A stretch of DNA of 64,000 nt from Limisphaera sp. Its GTDB lineage: Bacteria; Verrucomicrobiota; Verrucomicrobiia; Limisphaerales; Limisphaeraceae. The number at the start of each line of letters is the position of its first letter. Within the stretch, counting starts at the first letter, position 1. Positions 8,065 to 16,268 of the stretch are shown here, one piece after another. The stretch lies in contig JANWVC010000011.1 in assembly GCA_025057755.1 (NCBI GenBank), positions 1 to 64,000 of the forward strand. The letters are read 5' to 3'. A program made the position numbers and the translations under genes. The notes beneath the pieces were generated by a model. It was not told the DNA's origin. It was given only the letters and a program-made list of their open reading frames with translations, and did no database searches.

Positions 8065-8601
8065 ATGTCGCGTATAGGCAAATTGCCAGTCCCGATCCCG
8101 GCACGGGTTAAGGTACAGGTCCAGGGTCGGACGATTACAGCAGAGGGCCCCAAAGGAAGGTTAACCCTCCAGCTGCCGCCCCTGACATCGGCCCGATTGG
8201 AGGGCGACCGCATCGTGGTGGAACGGCAGGCGGACACCAAGCAGGCCAAAGCCATGCATGGTTTGGGCCGTGCACTGGTGAACAACTTGGTCCGAGGCGT
8301 GGCAGAGGGTTATCGTAAGCGGTTGGAGATCCAGGGTGTCGGTTTCCGGGCGGCCATGCAGGGCAACACCCTGACGCTCAGCCTGGGGTATTCGCATCCT
8401 GTGATTTATCCGGCGCCCGAGGGCGTCAAGATCACCGTGGAAGAAAACACGAAAATCGTGGTTGAAGGCCCCGACAAACAGCAGGTGGGCCAGGTTGCCG
8501 CGCAGATTCGCAGCTTTTATCCGCCCGAGCCGTATAAGGGCAAGGGCATCCGGTACGAAGGCGAACAGATTATCCGCAAGGAGGGCAAGACGGCCCAGTA
8601 A
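8065..8601 (+). CDS. rplF: 50S ribosomal protein L6
   Basis: 178 residues made of two similar L6 folds. L6 sits near the sarcin-ricin loop and factor-binding site. Landmarks are MSRIGKLPVPIP at the N-terminus, ALVNNLVRGVAEGYRKRLEIQG at the domain junction, and QVGQVAAQIRSFYPPEPYKGKG followed by GIRYEGEQIIRKEGK, the signature at the C-terminus. Confidence 0.98.
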   Translation: MSRIGKLPVPIPARVKVQVQGRTITAEGPKGRLTLQLPPLTSARLEGDRIVVERQADTKQAKAMHGLGRALVNNLVRGVAEGYRKRLEIQGVGFRAAMQGNTLTLSLGYSHPVIYPAPEGVKITVEENTKIVVEGPDKQQVGQVAAQIRSFYPPEPYKGKGIRYEGEQIIRKEGKTAQ

Positions 8602-8642
8602 AGGCCGCACGCCTGTGTTCACGGCCAGACCGTGCCCCAACC

Positions 8643-9041
8643 ATGAGAGTCGAAATCAAACACGAACAAGCCCGAAAGCGGCATTGGCGCGTGCGTAAAA
8701 AGGTGGTCGGCACCGCGGACCGACCCCGCATGAGTGTGTGTTTCACCAACAAGCACATATACGTTCAGTTCATCGATGACACACGGGGGGTGACCTTGGC
8801 AGCCGTGTCCACGCGGGATCGCTTGATCCCCAACCGCGACAAATTGGCGGCCAACGTTTCCAGTGCGCGCGTGATTGGTCGGCTAGCCGCAGAGGCAGCC
8901 CTGGCCAAGGGCATCCGCAAGGTGGTGTTCGATCGTGGCTCGGCGCGTTACCACTGGTCCATGGGCAAGGACGGCCAACCTGTGTATGGAAAGGTGGCTG
9001 CGCTGGCGATGGCAGCTCGGGAGGCAGGCTTGGAATTTTGA
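8643..9041 (+). CDS. rplR: 50S ribosomal protein L18
   Basis: 132 residues. L18 binds 5S rRNA with L5 in the central protuberance. Recognisable parts are [36 protein letters not shown] and the C-terminal [17 protein letters not shown]. The family usually reads FDRGGYxYHGRV, so this Gly-Gly-rich loop is somewhat divergent. The gene is separated from rplF by 41 bases and runs directly into rpsE. Confidence 0.96.
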   Translation: MRVEIKHEQARKRHWRVRKKVVGTADRPRMSVCFTNKHIYVQFIDDTRGVTLAAVSTRDRLIPNRDKLAANVSSARVIGRLAAEAALAKGIRKVVFDRGSARYHWSMGKDGQPVYGKVAALAMAAREAGLEF

Positions 9042-9058
9042 ACGTGACGGAGGACACT

Positions 9059-9718
9059 GTGGCTGAGAAAGATCTGCATTTGCAGGAAGATGGCCTAGTC
9101 GGGTCGGAAGAGGCGCGAGAAGAGGTTCGCCCGGGCCGCGGCGGCCGGCGTGCCATTGCCGAGGCTCCCGAACTGACCTTCAGCACGGGGGATCAACCCG
9201 AGCTGATGGAAAAAGTGATTTACATTAATCGCTCGGCTAAGGTGGTCAAAGGAGGACGCCGCTTTTCCTTCAGCGCCTTGGTGGTGGCGGGCGATCGAAA
9301 AGGCCGAGTGGGCTTGGGTATGGGCAAAGCCGGTGAGGTGGCTGATGCCATCCGGCGCGGGGGCGAGATTGCCAAGGCCAACATGGTCGCGGTGGCTCTG
9401 TTGGGGAGTACGATCCCGCATGAGGTGGTATGCCGGTCCGACGGTGCGCAGGTTTTGCTTCGGCCGGCTTCTCCGGGAACAGGTGTGATTGCAGGCCGGA
9501 CAGTGCGGGCAGTGTTGGAGGCCGCGGGGGTCCGCGATGTTTTGAGCAAGTCTTTGGGATCTAAAAATCCGGTCAATGTAGCCAAGGCCACCATGAAAGC
9601 TTTGTTGCGTCTGCGGTTGCCGGATGAGGTGTTTGAAGAACGAGGGTTGGAACGACGGCGCAAAACAACGCCTGCTTCGGGTGGAGGCACCGAGGCTGCA
9701 GCCGTTACCAGTGCTTGA
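9059..9718 (+). CDS. rpsE: 30S ribosomal protein S5 with N-terminal extension
   Basis: Encodes S5, which governs decoding fidelity and 30S helicase function. The dsRBD-like core reads [36 protein letters not shown] and [21 protein letters not shown]; the C-terminal part has [19 protein letters not shown] at 9059 is chosen because GGAGGA (9049-9054) lies four bases ahead; a TTG at 9038 overlapping the rplR stop is possible but lacks a site. The start gives 219 residues: about 45 extra acidic and Arg/Gly-rich residues in front of the core, and a Thr/Ala-rich tail. The gene overlaps the upstream TTG of rplO, leaving no room for rpmD. Confidence 0.95.
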   Translation: MAEKDLHLQEDGLVGSEEAREEVRPGRGGRRAIAEAPELTFSTGDQPELMEKVIYINRSAKVVKGGRRFSFSALVVAGDRKGRVGLGMGKAGEVADAIRRGGEIAKANMVAVALLGSTIPHEVVCRSDGAQVLLRPASPGTGVIAGRTVRAVLEAAGVRDVLSKSLGSKNPVNVAKATMKALLRLRLPDEVFEERGLERRRKTTPASGGGTEAAAVTSA

Positions 9719-9723
9719 GAATT

Positions 9724-10197
9724 ATGCGATTGCACGATTTGAGACCTCGGCCGGGCGCCAAACATCGCCGGAAACGCCTGGGTATTGGAGAATCGAGCGG
9801 ACACGGTAAAACCAGCGGTCGTGGCGGCAAAGGGCAGACTGCGCGCTCCGGGTCTTCCATCCGACCTGGCTTCGAAGGCGGACAGATGCCGTTGATTCGG
9901 CGCATCCCCAAGCGCGGATTCAACAACCGGCGTTTTGCCACTCGGTTCATTCCGGTTAACGTGGAGGCGTTGAACCGGTTCGAGGATGATACGGTGGTGG
10001 ATGAGGCACTCTTACGCAGCGTGGGACTAGCAAACGGTCCGGCTGATGGAATCAAGATTCTTGGCCGGGGTGAACTGACTCGGCGACTGATTGTACGGGC
10101 ACATGCGTTCAGCGCTTCTGCCCGGTCACAGATTGAAGCCCGGGGCGGCCGCTGTGAGCTTGTTGTGACCGCGTCCCCGGCTCAACCTGCCGCCTGA
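9724..10197 (+). CDS. rplO: 50S ribosomal protein L15
   Basis: 157 residues from the ATG at 9724, giving the canonical MRLHDLRPRPGAK start; a TTG nine bases earlier overlaps the rpsE stop. L15 is a late-assembly protein with an extended Gly/Arg-rich N-terminal arm, seen here as GIGESSGHGKTSGRGGKGQ and GFEGGQMPLIRRIPKRGF. The usual rpmD (L30) between rpsE and rplO is missing, as in several other bacterial lineages. Confidence 0.97.
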   Translation: MRLHDLRPRPGAKHRRKRLGIGESSGHGKTSGRGGKGQTARSGSSIRPGFEGGQMPLIRRIPKRGFNNRRFATRFIPVNVEALNRFEDDTVVDEALLRSVGLANGPADGIKILGRGELTRRLIVRAHAFSASARSQIEARGGRCELVVTASPAQPAA

Positions 10198-10211
10198 TCT
10201 GGTCTTTGGCC

Positions 10212-11606
10212 ATGCTTGCCGGCATTGTCCAGACCTTCAGCAACTGTTTCCGCATTCCTGAGCTGAAGTCGCGGATTCTATTTACGTTGATGCTGCTGGC
10301 GGTTTGCCGGTTGACGGCGTACATCCATTGTCCGGGGCTGGACGGCAACACTCTGGCAGCATTCTTTCGGCAAAAGGCGCAGCAGGATCCCAGCGGCGGT
10401 CTCCTCGGCCTGTATAGTCTTTTCACGGGCGGGGCATTGGAGAACTGTGCCATCGGTGCGCTCGGGATCATGCCGTACATTAGTGCCACCATCATCATTC
10501 AATTGATGACGGCGGTGGTACCGCGTCTGAGCAAGTTGGCACGCGAGGAAGGGGGGCGCACCAAACTGATTCAATACGGGCGTTACCTGACCGTGCTGTT
10601 GTGTTTGGGCCAGGGATTCGTAATGGCTTTGGGCTGGGAACATCCTGAAAAAATCTTTGGGGAAGGAATTGGTCGCTTGGTCTTGTACGAAGACACCCCG
10701 CTGCAGATTTGGTGGTACCGGATTCAGACCACCTTGGTGCTTACCACGGGAACCATGCTGTTGATGTGGTTGGGCGAACAGATCACAGATCGCGGCATCG
10801 GCAACGGGGTGTCCCTGGTGATTACTGTGGGGATTTTGGCGCGCTTGCCGGCGGCGTTGATCTCGTTGAAGGTGATGTTTTTCCCGGGGGCGGGTTTGGA
10901 AGCTCGTTACAATCTGGGGCACGCGGTGGCTTTGCTGGTCCTGTTGGCCGCCGTGATTGCCGGTATCATCGCTGTGACGCAGGCACAGCGGAAAATTCCA
11001 GTGCAGTACGCGCAGCGGGCGGTGGGCCGTAAGGTTTATGCCGGGGGAACTTCTTATTTACCGCTGCGGGTAAATTATTCGGGGGTGATGCCGATTATTT
11101 TCGCCCAAGCAGTCCTGATGTTTCCGCAGCAGATCTTTGCCCGGTTGGGTCAGCTTTACGACGTAAAACTTTTCCGGGACCTGGCGGCCAGTCTCAATCA
11201 TGGCGCTGGCCTGTATTTGCTGCTCTACACGTTGATGATCCTGTTCTTTTCCTACTTTTGGGTGGCCACCCAATTTAATGAGCTCCAGATCGCGGACGAT
11301 CTCAAGAAAAACGGTGGGTACATCCCGGGCGTTCGGCCGGGCGCAGCCACTAGCGAGTATTTGCACAATGCAATGCACCGGATCACGCTGGCTGGAGCGG
11401 TGTTTCTAATGATCATTGCCGTGATCCCGGATCTGTTGACCAGTCAGATGCAAATCCCTTACGCGGTTTCCACCTTTTTCGGAGGCACCAGTCTTTTGAT
11501 TACGGTAGGTGTGATGTTGGACACCATGCGGCAGGTGGAGACCCACTTGCTCATGCGGCATTACGATGGTTTTTTGAAGAAGGGCCGAATCCGGGGCCGG
11601 TTCTGA
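10212..11606 (+). CDS. secY: Preprotein translocase subunit SecY
   Basis: 464 residues from the ATG at 10212 (a TTG two codons earlier is less likely). SecY is the channel of the Sec translocon in the inner membrane. Ten membrane helices can be traced. Signature segments are FSIFTGGALEN-like YSLFTGGALENCAIGALG, GIMPYISATIIIQLMT (plug region and TM2), GEQITDRGIGNGVSLVI, and the cytosolic tip QAQRKIPVQYAQRAVGRKV. The C-terminus (RHYDGFLKKGRIRGR) is standard. It lies between rplO and map, as in most bacteria. Confidence 0.98.
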   Translation: MLAGIVQTFSNCFRIPELKSRILFTLMLLAVCRLTAYIHCPGLDGNTLAAFFRQKAQQDPSGGLLGLYSLFTGGALENCAIGALGIMPYISATIIIQLMTAVVPRLSKLAREEGGRTKLIQYGRYLTVLLCLGQGFVMALGWEHPEKIFGEGIGRLVLYEDTPLQIWWYRIQTTLVLTTGTMLLMWLGEQITDRGIGNGVSLVITVGILARLPAALISLKVMFFPGAGLEARYNLGHAVALLVLLAAVIAGIIAVTQAQRKIPVQYAQRAVGRKVYAGGTSYLPLRVNYSGVMPIIFAQAVLMFPQQIFARLGQLYDVKLFRDLAASLNHGAGLYLLLYTLMILFFSYFWVATQFNELQIADDLKKNGGYIPGVRPGAATSEYLHNAMHRITLAGAVFLMIIAVIPDLLTSQMQIPYAVSTFFGGTSLLITVGVMLDTMRQVETHLLMRHYDGFLKKGRIRGRF

Positions 11607-11664
11607 TCATCGGCTTGCCGGTCCCGATTCCTTTGGGCCAACCCGGCAGCCTGGCGATGGCGCC

Positions 11665-12441
11665 ATGATCATTCTCAAAACCGAACGCGATCTGGAGTCG
11701 ATGCGGCCTGCCTGCCGTGTGGCAGCCAAGGTCCTGCAAGAGACGGTCGCTTTCATTCGACCCGGTTTGACCACGCGGGAGGTGGATGAATTTGCGGCTG
11801 AACGGATTCGGCACTATGGTGCCAAGAGTGCCTTTTTAGGGTATCGCAAGTATCCGTGCCATATTTGCATCTCGGTGAACAACGAGGTGGTTCATGGTTT
11901 GGCGGGACCCAGGCGGTTGGAGTTTGGGGACATCGTGAGCTTGGATGTAGGCGTTTATTACCGGGGTTTTGTCGGAGACACCGCGGTGACGGTGCCGGTG
12001 GGGGGGTGTAGTGTGGAGGCGCAGCGACTGTTGGATGTTACCCGACAGGCTTTGTGGGAGGGGATAGCACGGGCCTGTCCGGGCAACCGCGTGGTGGACA
12101 TTTCCCGCGCGATCCAGGAGTACGTGGAACGGCACGGTTTCAGCGTAGTCCGGGAATTTGTAGGTCACGGTGTGGGTCGCACGGTGCATGAGCAGCCCGA
12201 GGTGCCCAATTTCGTGGATGGGAAACCCTCGCCACGACTGCGGCCGGGTATGACCCTGGCCATCGAACCGATGGTCAATGCCGGCGCCCCAGAGATCGAG
12301 GTGCTCAAGGATGGCTGGACAGCGGTCACGAAAGATGGTTCACTGTCGGCTCACTTTGAGCACACGGTCCTTATCACCGAGGGCGAGCCCGAGGTGCTGA
12401 CATGCACGGACGAGGAGAATGGAACGTTGAAGCAGAAGTGA
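11665..12441 (+). CDS. map: Methionine aminopeptidase, type I
   Basis: 258 residues with the pita-bread fold. It removes the N-terminal methionine from nascent proteins. The five metal ligands are all placed: D94 and D105 (in SLDVGVYYRGFVGDT), H168 (VGHGVG), E201 (LAIEPMV) and E232 (FEHTVLI); the substrate-binding histidine is H175 (RTVHEQP). The N-terminus IILKTERDLESMRPACRV is typical of the short type Ia enzyme without an SH3 extension. Its last 40 bases overlap the infA reading frame. Confidence 0.97.
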   Translation: MIILKTERDLESMRPACRVAAKVLQETVAFIRPGLTTREVDEFAAERIRHYGAKSAFLGYRKYPCHICISVNNEVVHGLAGPRRLEFGDIVSLDVGVYYRGFVGDTAVTVPVGGCSVEAQRLLDVTRQALWEGIARACPGNRVVDISRAIQEYVERHGFSVVREFVGHGVGRTVHEQPEVPNFVDGKPSPRLRPGMTLAIEPMVNAGAPEIEVLKDGWTAVTKDGSLSAHFEHTVLITEGEPEVLTCTDEENGTLKQK

Positions 12442-12632
12442 TCGCACCGTTGGGGCCGGGAGTTTATCGGGCGCGTCTGCCCAATGGCCATGAATTGGTG
12501 GCCTTCGTACGGGGACGGGCGCGATTGCGAGCTCCGCAGTGGCAGCCGGGGGACCGCCTCCGGGTGACCGTGTCCGCATATGATTTGTCGTGCGGCCGCA
12601 TCGAATGGAACGAACAAACAACGCAGATATGA
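12402..12632 (+). CDS. infA: Translation initiation factor IF-1, divergent
   Basis: 76 residues with an OB fold. IF-1 occupies the 30S A-site during initiation. The family pattern (E-G-x-V-x-x-L-P-N-x-x-F-x-V-x-L-x-N-G-H) appears as [20 protein letters not shown] with [13 protein letters not shown], and the C-terminal hallmark PGDxVxVExSPYDLxxGRI appears as [19 protein letters not shown]. It is more divergent than the ribosomal genes around it. The ATG at 12402 lies inside the end of map and has GAGGTG five bases upstream. Its stop overlaps the rpmJ start as ATGA. Confidence 0.9.
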   Translation: MHGRGEWNVEAEVIAPLGPGVYRARLPNGHELVAFVRGRARLRAPQWQPGDRLRVTVSAYDLSCGRIEWNEQTTQI

Positions 12633-12742
12633 AAGTGAGAGCGTCAGTTCGAAGGCTCTGCGAGCATTGCAAGGTCGTGCGTCGCAAGGGAGTCATTCGC
12701 ATCATTTGTAAGAATCCGCGTCACAAGCAGAGGCAGGGTTGA
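12629..12742 (+). CDS. rpmJ: 50S ribosomal protein L36
   Basis: 37 residues, the standard length. It begins [20 protein letters not shown] and ends [10 protein letters not shown]. The zinc-ribbon ligands are intact (C11, C14, C27 and H32), so this is the zinc-binding form. L36 is the smallest large-subunit protein and sits near the sarcin-ricin region. The ATG overlaps the infA stop. The gene is easily missed because of its size. Confidence 0.96.
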   Translation: MKVRASVRRLCEHCKVVRRKGVIRIICKNPRHKQRQG

Positions 12743-12788
12743 CAGGCATTACGAAAACGCAAACGCATCACACCCGTAGAGGATTGCC

Positions 12789-13184
12789 ATGCCACGCATT
12801 ATCGGTGTTGAAATTCCGGGCAACAAGCCGATCGAGATTGCCCTCCGATACATTTATGGAATCGGTCCTACACTGGCCAAGGAGATCTGTCAGCGGGCGC
12901 AAATTGATCCGCATATCCGCGCCAAGGACCTCACGGAGCAACAGATTTCTCAGATCGTTCATGCCATACAAGATGGCAAGTATGTGATTGAGGGGGACCT
13001 GCGCCGCGAGATTGGGTTGAACCTTAAACGACTGCAGGCCATCAAGTGTTACAGGGGATTGCGGCACTTGCGCGGGTTACCCGTCCGTGGTCAGCGCACG
13101 CAGACCAATGCGCGCACCCGGAAAGGTCCGCGCAAAACTGTGGGCGTCCAACGCAATCCTCACGCGAAGAAAGGCATTCACTGA
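12789..13184 (+). CDS. rpsM: 30S ribosomal protein S13
   Basis: 131 residues. S13 lies in the 30S head and makes the intersubunit bridges and contacts with P-site tRNA. The N-terminus [18 protein letters not shown], the helix-two-turn-helix [31 protein letters not shown] and the basic tail ([12 protein letters not shown]) are diagnostic. The tail after that is slightly extended. Confidence 0.98.
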   Translation: MPRIIGVEIPGNKPIEIALRYIYGIGPTLAKEICQRAQIDPHIRAKDLTEQQISQIVHAIQDGKYVIEGDLRREIGLNLKRLQAIKCYRGLRHLRGLPVRGQRTQTNARTRKGPRKTVGVQRNPHAKKGIH

Positions 13185-13202
13185 TTTGTTTGATTGGTTC
13201 CC

Positions 13203-13835
13203 ATGGCTGATCCTCATACGAAATCCACCAAAGCGGAAGCCCAGCCGGCTGCTTCCGAGGCCAAGACCGATAAGGCGGCCAAGGCTGCGAAGACTGCCAA
13301 GGCCGGTAAGGACATTAAAGAAACGAAGGAAGCCAAACCCAAGCGTGAGGCGGCCAAACCGGCTGAATCTGCGCCTGAGCCCGTGCCCGAAGCTTCCGGT
13401 CCCACGGCTGCGACGGCCCCCACGGCTGCGGAACTGTTGGCCGATGAATTGGCGGGCAAAAAAATCATTAAGGCCAAAGGGGCCAAAAACATTACAACCG
13501 GCATTGCCAATATCTTGGCCACCTTTAACAACACCATCGTGAGCATTACGGACATGCAGGGCAACGTAATTGGATGGTCCAGTGCCGGGCGCGTCGGCTT
13601 CAAGGGATCTCGCAAGAGCACTGCATATGCCGCACAGTTGGTGGCGCAGGATGCCGCCCGGCGTGCCATGGCGCATGGCATGCGCGAAGTGGAGGTGCGG
13701 GTAAAAGGGCCGGGCTCGGGTCGCGAAGCCGCCATCCGGGCTTTGCAGGCCATCGGCTTGGAAATTACGGTCATCAAGGACGTCACGCCGGTTCCTCACA
13801 ATGGCTGTCGTCCACGCAAGAAACGCAGGGTTTGA
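13203..13835 (+). CDS. rpsK: 30S ribosomal protein S11 with long Ala/Lys/Pro-rich N-terminal extension
   Basis: 210 residues; S11 is usually about 130. The S11 fold begins near residue 80 with [20 protein letters not shown] and continues through [35 protein letters not shown], and [15 protein letters not shown] to the end [14 protein letters not shown]11 is on the 30S platform by the E-site. The first 80 residues are low complexity: alternating Ala/Lys and Glu/Pro, with no cysteine or aromatic content. The ATG at 13203 is chosen over a TTG nine bases earlier. The extension is in frame and GC-rich like the gene. Confidence 0.96.
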   Translation: MADPHTKSTKAEAQPAASEAKTDKAAKAAKTAKAGKDIKETKEAKPKREAAKPAESAPEPVPEASGPTAATAPTAAELLADELAGKKIIKAKGAKNITTGIANILATFNNTIVSITDMQGNVIGWSSAGRVGFKGSRKSTAYAAQLVAQDAARRAMAHGMREVEVRVKGPGSGREAAIRALQAIGLEITVIKDVTPVPHNGCRPRKKRRV

Positions 13836-13868
13836 AGCTGGGTCGAAGCATTTTCTCAAGTTCGGCTT

Positions 13869-14477
13869 ATGGCACGCTATACCGGTCCGCGAGTTCGCAT
13901 CAGTCGTCGATTCGGCATCCCGATTTTTGGCGAATCCAAATATTTGGAGCGGCGGAACTATCCGCCGGGTGTTCATGGGCCCAAGGCACGTCGGAAAATC
14001 ACTGACTATGCCCTGGGTTTGATGGAAAAACAGAAGCTGCGTTATTATTACGGATTGCAGGAACGCCAATTCCGGCGCGTGTACGAGCAGGCGTTGCGTC
14101 GCCGGGGGGTCACAGGCGAGACCATGTTGCAGATTTTGGAAATGCGTTTGGACAACGTGGTTTACCGGCTGGGCTTTGCCCCGACTCGGCCGGCGGCTCG
14201 TCAAATGGTGACCCACGGCCATATTCGTGTTAATGGCCGGAAGGTTAATATTCCTTCGTACGCCTTGAAGGTGAACGATGTAATCGAACCAAAAGATTCC
14301 GATGTATCGAGGCAGTTGGTGAACCGTGGGTTGGAAGCCTCAACCAGCCGGCCGGTGCCGGATTGGTTGTCGGTTAATCGAGAGGCTTTCCGCGGGGTGG
14401 TGATGCGTGTGCCCACCCGGGATGAGATCCAGCCGATTGCCAACGAGCAGGCGGTAGTAGAATTTTACTCCCGCTGA
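13869..14477 (+). CDS. rpsD: 30S ribosomal protein S4
   Basis: 202 residues. S4 nucleates 30S assembly and in many bacteria represses the alpha operon. It begins MARYTGPRVRISRRFGIPI with no zinc-binding cysteines (the C-minus form). The S4 RNA-binding domain follows: EMRLDNVVYRLGFAPTRPAARQ and HGHIRVNGRKVNIPSY. The C-terminal domain ends NEQAVVEFYSR. It lies 33 bases after rpsK and 109 bases before rpoA. Confidence 0.97.
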   Translation: MARYTGPRVRISRRFGIPIFGESKYLERRNYPPGVHGPKARRKITDYALGLMEKQKLRYYYGLQERQFRRVYEQALRRRGVTGETMLQILEMRLDNVVYRLGFAPTRPAARQMVTHGHIRVNGRKVNIPSYALKVNDVIEPKDSDVSRQLVNRGLEASTSRPVPDWLSVNREAFRGVVMRVPTRDEIQPIANEQAVVEFYSR

Positions 14478-14490
14478 AGAGCAGTCACGC

Positions 14491-14510
14491 GGCTCCGCGG
14501 GGGCGGAGCC
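14491..14510 (+). promoter_or_regulatory. GC-rich hairpin between rpsD and rpoA
   Basis: A 7-bp perfect stem GGCTCCG / CGGAGCC with a six-base loop (14491-14510), 13 bases after the rpsD stop. No U-tract follows (ATGCAATTAT), so it is not a classical terminator. It could be an mRNA-stabilising or pausing element, or part of an autoregulatory site ahead of rpoA. The rest of 14511-14586 shows no clear promoter. Confidence 0.4.
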
Positions 14511-14586
14511 ATGCAATTATAGGGGCCTGGTCCGGTGCGGGAGCCGGTTCAGGTCAGGTTACAATTGCAGGAAAGGAACCTAACCC

Positions 14587-15609
14587 ATGCCTGTCCGATT
14601 GGGACGATTCGAAATGCCGAAGCGGTTGGTCAAAGACGAGGCCACCGCCACGGCGACATATGCAAAGTTCACGGCCGAGCCCTTTGAAACGGGTTACGGT
14701 CACACGCTGGGCAACTCGCTCCGGCGGGTGTTGCTGTCATCACTGGAAGGAGCGGCCATTACCTCGGTTAAGATTGATGGAGCGTTACACGAGTTCTCCA
14801 CCATTGACGGGGTGATTGAGGATGTCACGGACATTGTGCTCAACCTTAAGAAAGTGAAGTTCAAGGCACACACACGCGATCCCCAGACTCTGTTGTTGTC
14901 TGTCCACAAGGAAGGTCCGGTCACCGCCGGGGACATCCAGCTCAATCAGAACGTCGAACTGGTCAATCCAGAACAGCACATTTGCACCTTGGCTCGGAAA
15001 AAGAAATTCGAAATGGAGCTGGAGGTGAAAGTGGGTCGCGGGTTTTGTCCCGGCGAGGAGAACAAAAAGCCGGGTCAACCTATCGGGGTGATTGCGATCG
15101 ACTCGATTTTTTCACCGGTCACGCGCGTGCGATACACTGTGGAGGCCGCTCGGGTGGGACAAAAAACGGATTATGACCGGTTGATTTTGGAAATCTGGAC
15201 GGACGGTCGGGTTTCCCCCGACGACGCTCTGGTGCAGGCATCGGCCATCTTGCAGCGGCACTTGGATGTCTTCGTGGGCTATGACAAGAACGCCGTACAA
15301 TTTGAGGAAGCCACCCAGAAGCAGGACGAGGAACGACAGCGGCTGAAGAAGCTGCTGAACATGAGCGTCAACGAAATCGAGTTGAGCGTGCGGGCCGCCA
15401 ATTGCCTCAACAATGCCAACATTACAACCGTGGGGCAACTGGCCATGAAGACCGAGCAGGAAATGCTCAAATACCGCAACTTCGGCAAGAAATCGCTCAA
15501 CGAGATTAAAGAGAAATTGGCGGCTCTGGGCTTGTCCCTCGGCATGACCTTTGATCCGAGCTTGTTGGAACCGCCCAAGGACGAGTCCAAGAAGAGCCTG
15601 GCAACCTGA
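14587..15609 (+). CDS. rpoA: DNA-directed RNA polymerase subunit alpha
   Basis: 340 residues. The N-terminal domain (dimerisation and assembly with beta/beta') carries GYGHTLGNSLRRVLLSSLEG and IDGALHEFSTIDGVIEDVTD. The C-terminal domain (DNA UP-element and activator contact) is at about residues 255-325, with SVNEIELSVRAANCLNNANI followed by FGKKSLNEIKEKLAALGLSLG. The subunit is full length. It has about nine extra residues before the family's conserved start (MPKRLVKDE). The linker between the domains is Gln/Glu-rich. Confidence 0.98.
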   Translation: MPVRLGRFEMPKRLVKDEATATATYAKFTAEPFETGYGHTLGNSLRRVLLSSLEGAAITSVKIDGALHEFSTIDGVIEDVTDIVLNLKKVKFKAHTRDPQTLLLSVHKEGPVTAGDIQLNQNVELVNPEQHICTLARKKKFEMELEVKVGRGFCPGEENKKPGQPIGVIAIDSIFSPVTRVRYTVEAARVGQKTDYDRLILEIWTDGRVSPDDALVQASAILQRHLDVFVGYDKNAVQFEEATQKQDEERQRLKKLLNMSVNEIELSVRAANCLNNANITTVGQLAMKTEQEMLKYRNFGKKSLNEIKEKLAALGLSLGMTFDPSLLEPPKDESKKSLAT

Positions 15610-15639
15610 GCAGTTGCCCCTTTCCACAATTCCTGGCTT

Positions 15640-16071
15640 ATGCGACATCGCAAACGCACGGCCAAACTGAGCCGAACGTCCGAGCACCGCAATCGGATGC
15701 TGGCTAGCTTGGTTTGCAGCTTGATTCGTCACAATCGGATCACCACCACGCTGGCGAAGGCCAAGGCTGCCCGATCCCTGGCGGAGAAGTTGGTGACCCT
15801 GTGCAAAAAGGGTACGCTCCATGCGCGGAGGTTGGCTAGCGCGCGGCTGTATCAGGACGAGGAAGCGTGCCGCATTCTCTTTAAGCAGATCGCGCCGCAT
15901 TTTCAGTCGCGCCCTGGCGGTTACACCCGGATCGTGCGACTGGGCCAACGCCGCGGCGATGCGGCCCAACTGGCCATGCTCGAGTGGGTAGAGCTGCCCC
16001 AGGCGGCTTCCACCGGCTCGCCCGAGAGCAAACCGGAGGCGGCCGCGGCACCTGCGGCTCAGAAAGCTTAA
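15640..16071 (+). CDS. rplQ: 50S ribosomal protein L17
   Basis: 143 residues. It begins MRHRKRTAKLSRTSEHRN, and RMLASLVCSLIRHNRITTTL and RIVRLGQRRGDAAQLAMLEWV are the family landmarks. The last ~25 residues are Ala/Pro/Glu-rich and beyond the family core, echoing the extension on rpsK. L17 is near the tunnel exit. It is the last gene of the operon and is followed by a strong terminator. Confidence 0.97.
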   Translation: MRHRKRTAKLSRTSEHRNRMLASLVCSLIRHNRITTTLAKAKAARSLAEKLVTLCKKGTLHARRLASARLYQDEEACRILFKQIAPHFQSRPGGYTRIVRLGQRRGDAAQLAMLEWVELPQAASTGSPESKPEAAAAPAAQKA

Positions 16072-16112
16072 AGAGACATACCTAAACCAGGGCGACTGTT
16101 CGACTGAGCTTC

Positions 16113-16157
16113 GCCGCTCGTCTGAGATGTTTCGGTTCAGGCGGGCGGCTTTTTCTT
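16113..16157 (+). terminator. Rho-independent terminator of the ribosomal operon
   Basis: A 13-bp stem, 16113-16125 with 16137-16149, pairing GCCGCTCGTCTGA with TCAGGCGGGCGGC (two G-U pairs), an 11-base loop, then TTTTTCTT from 16150. It lies 42 bases after the rplQ stop. The convergent gene on the minus strand ends at 16269. Confidence 0.88.
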
Positions 16158-16268
16158 CGGCTCACGTGGACTCATGGCGCGTTGCCCTGGAATAGGCTCG
16201 AGCTCGGAAGGTTGTGGGTTTTTTCCGTGCCGCGGAGACGGTCCGACTGACGTCGGGGTGCGTTCGGG

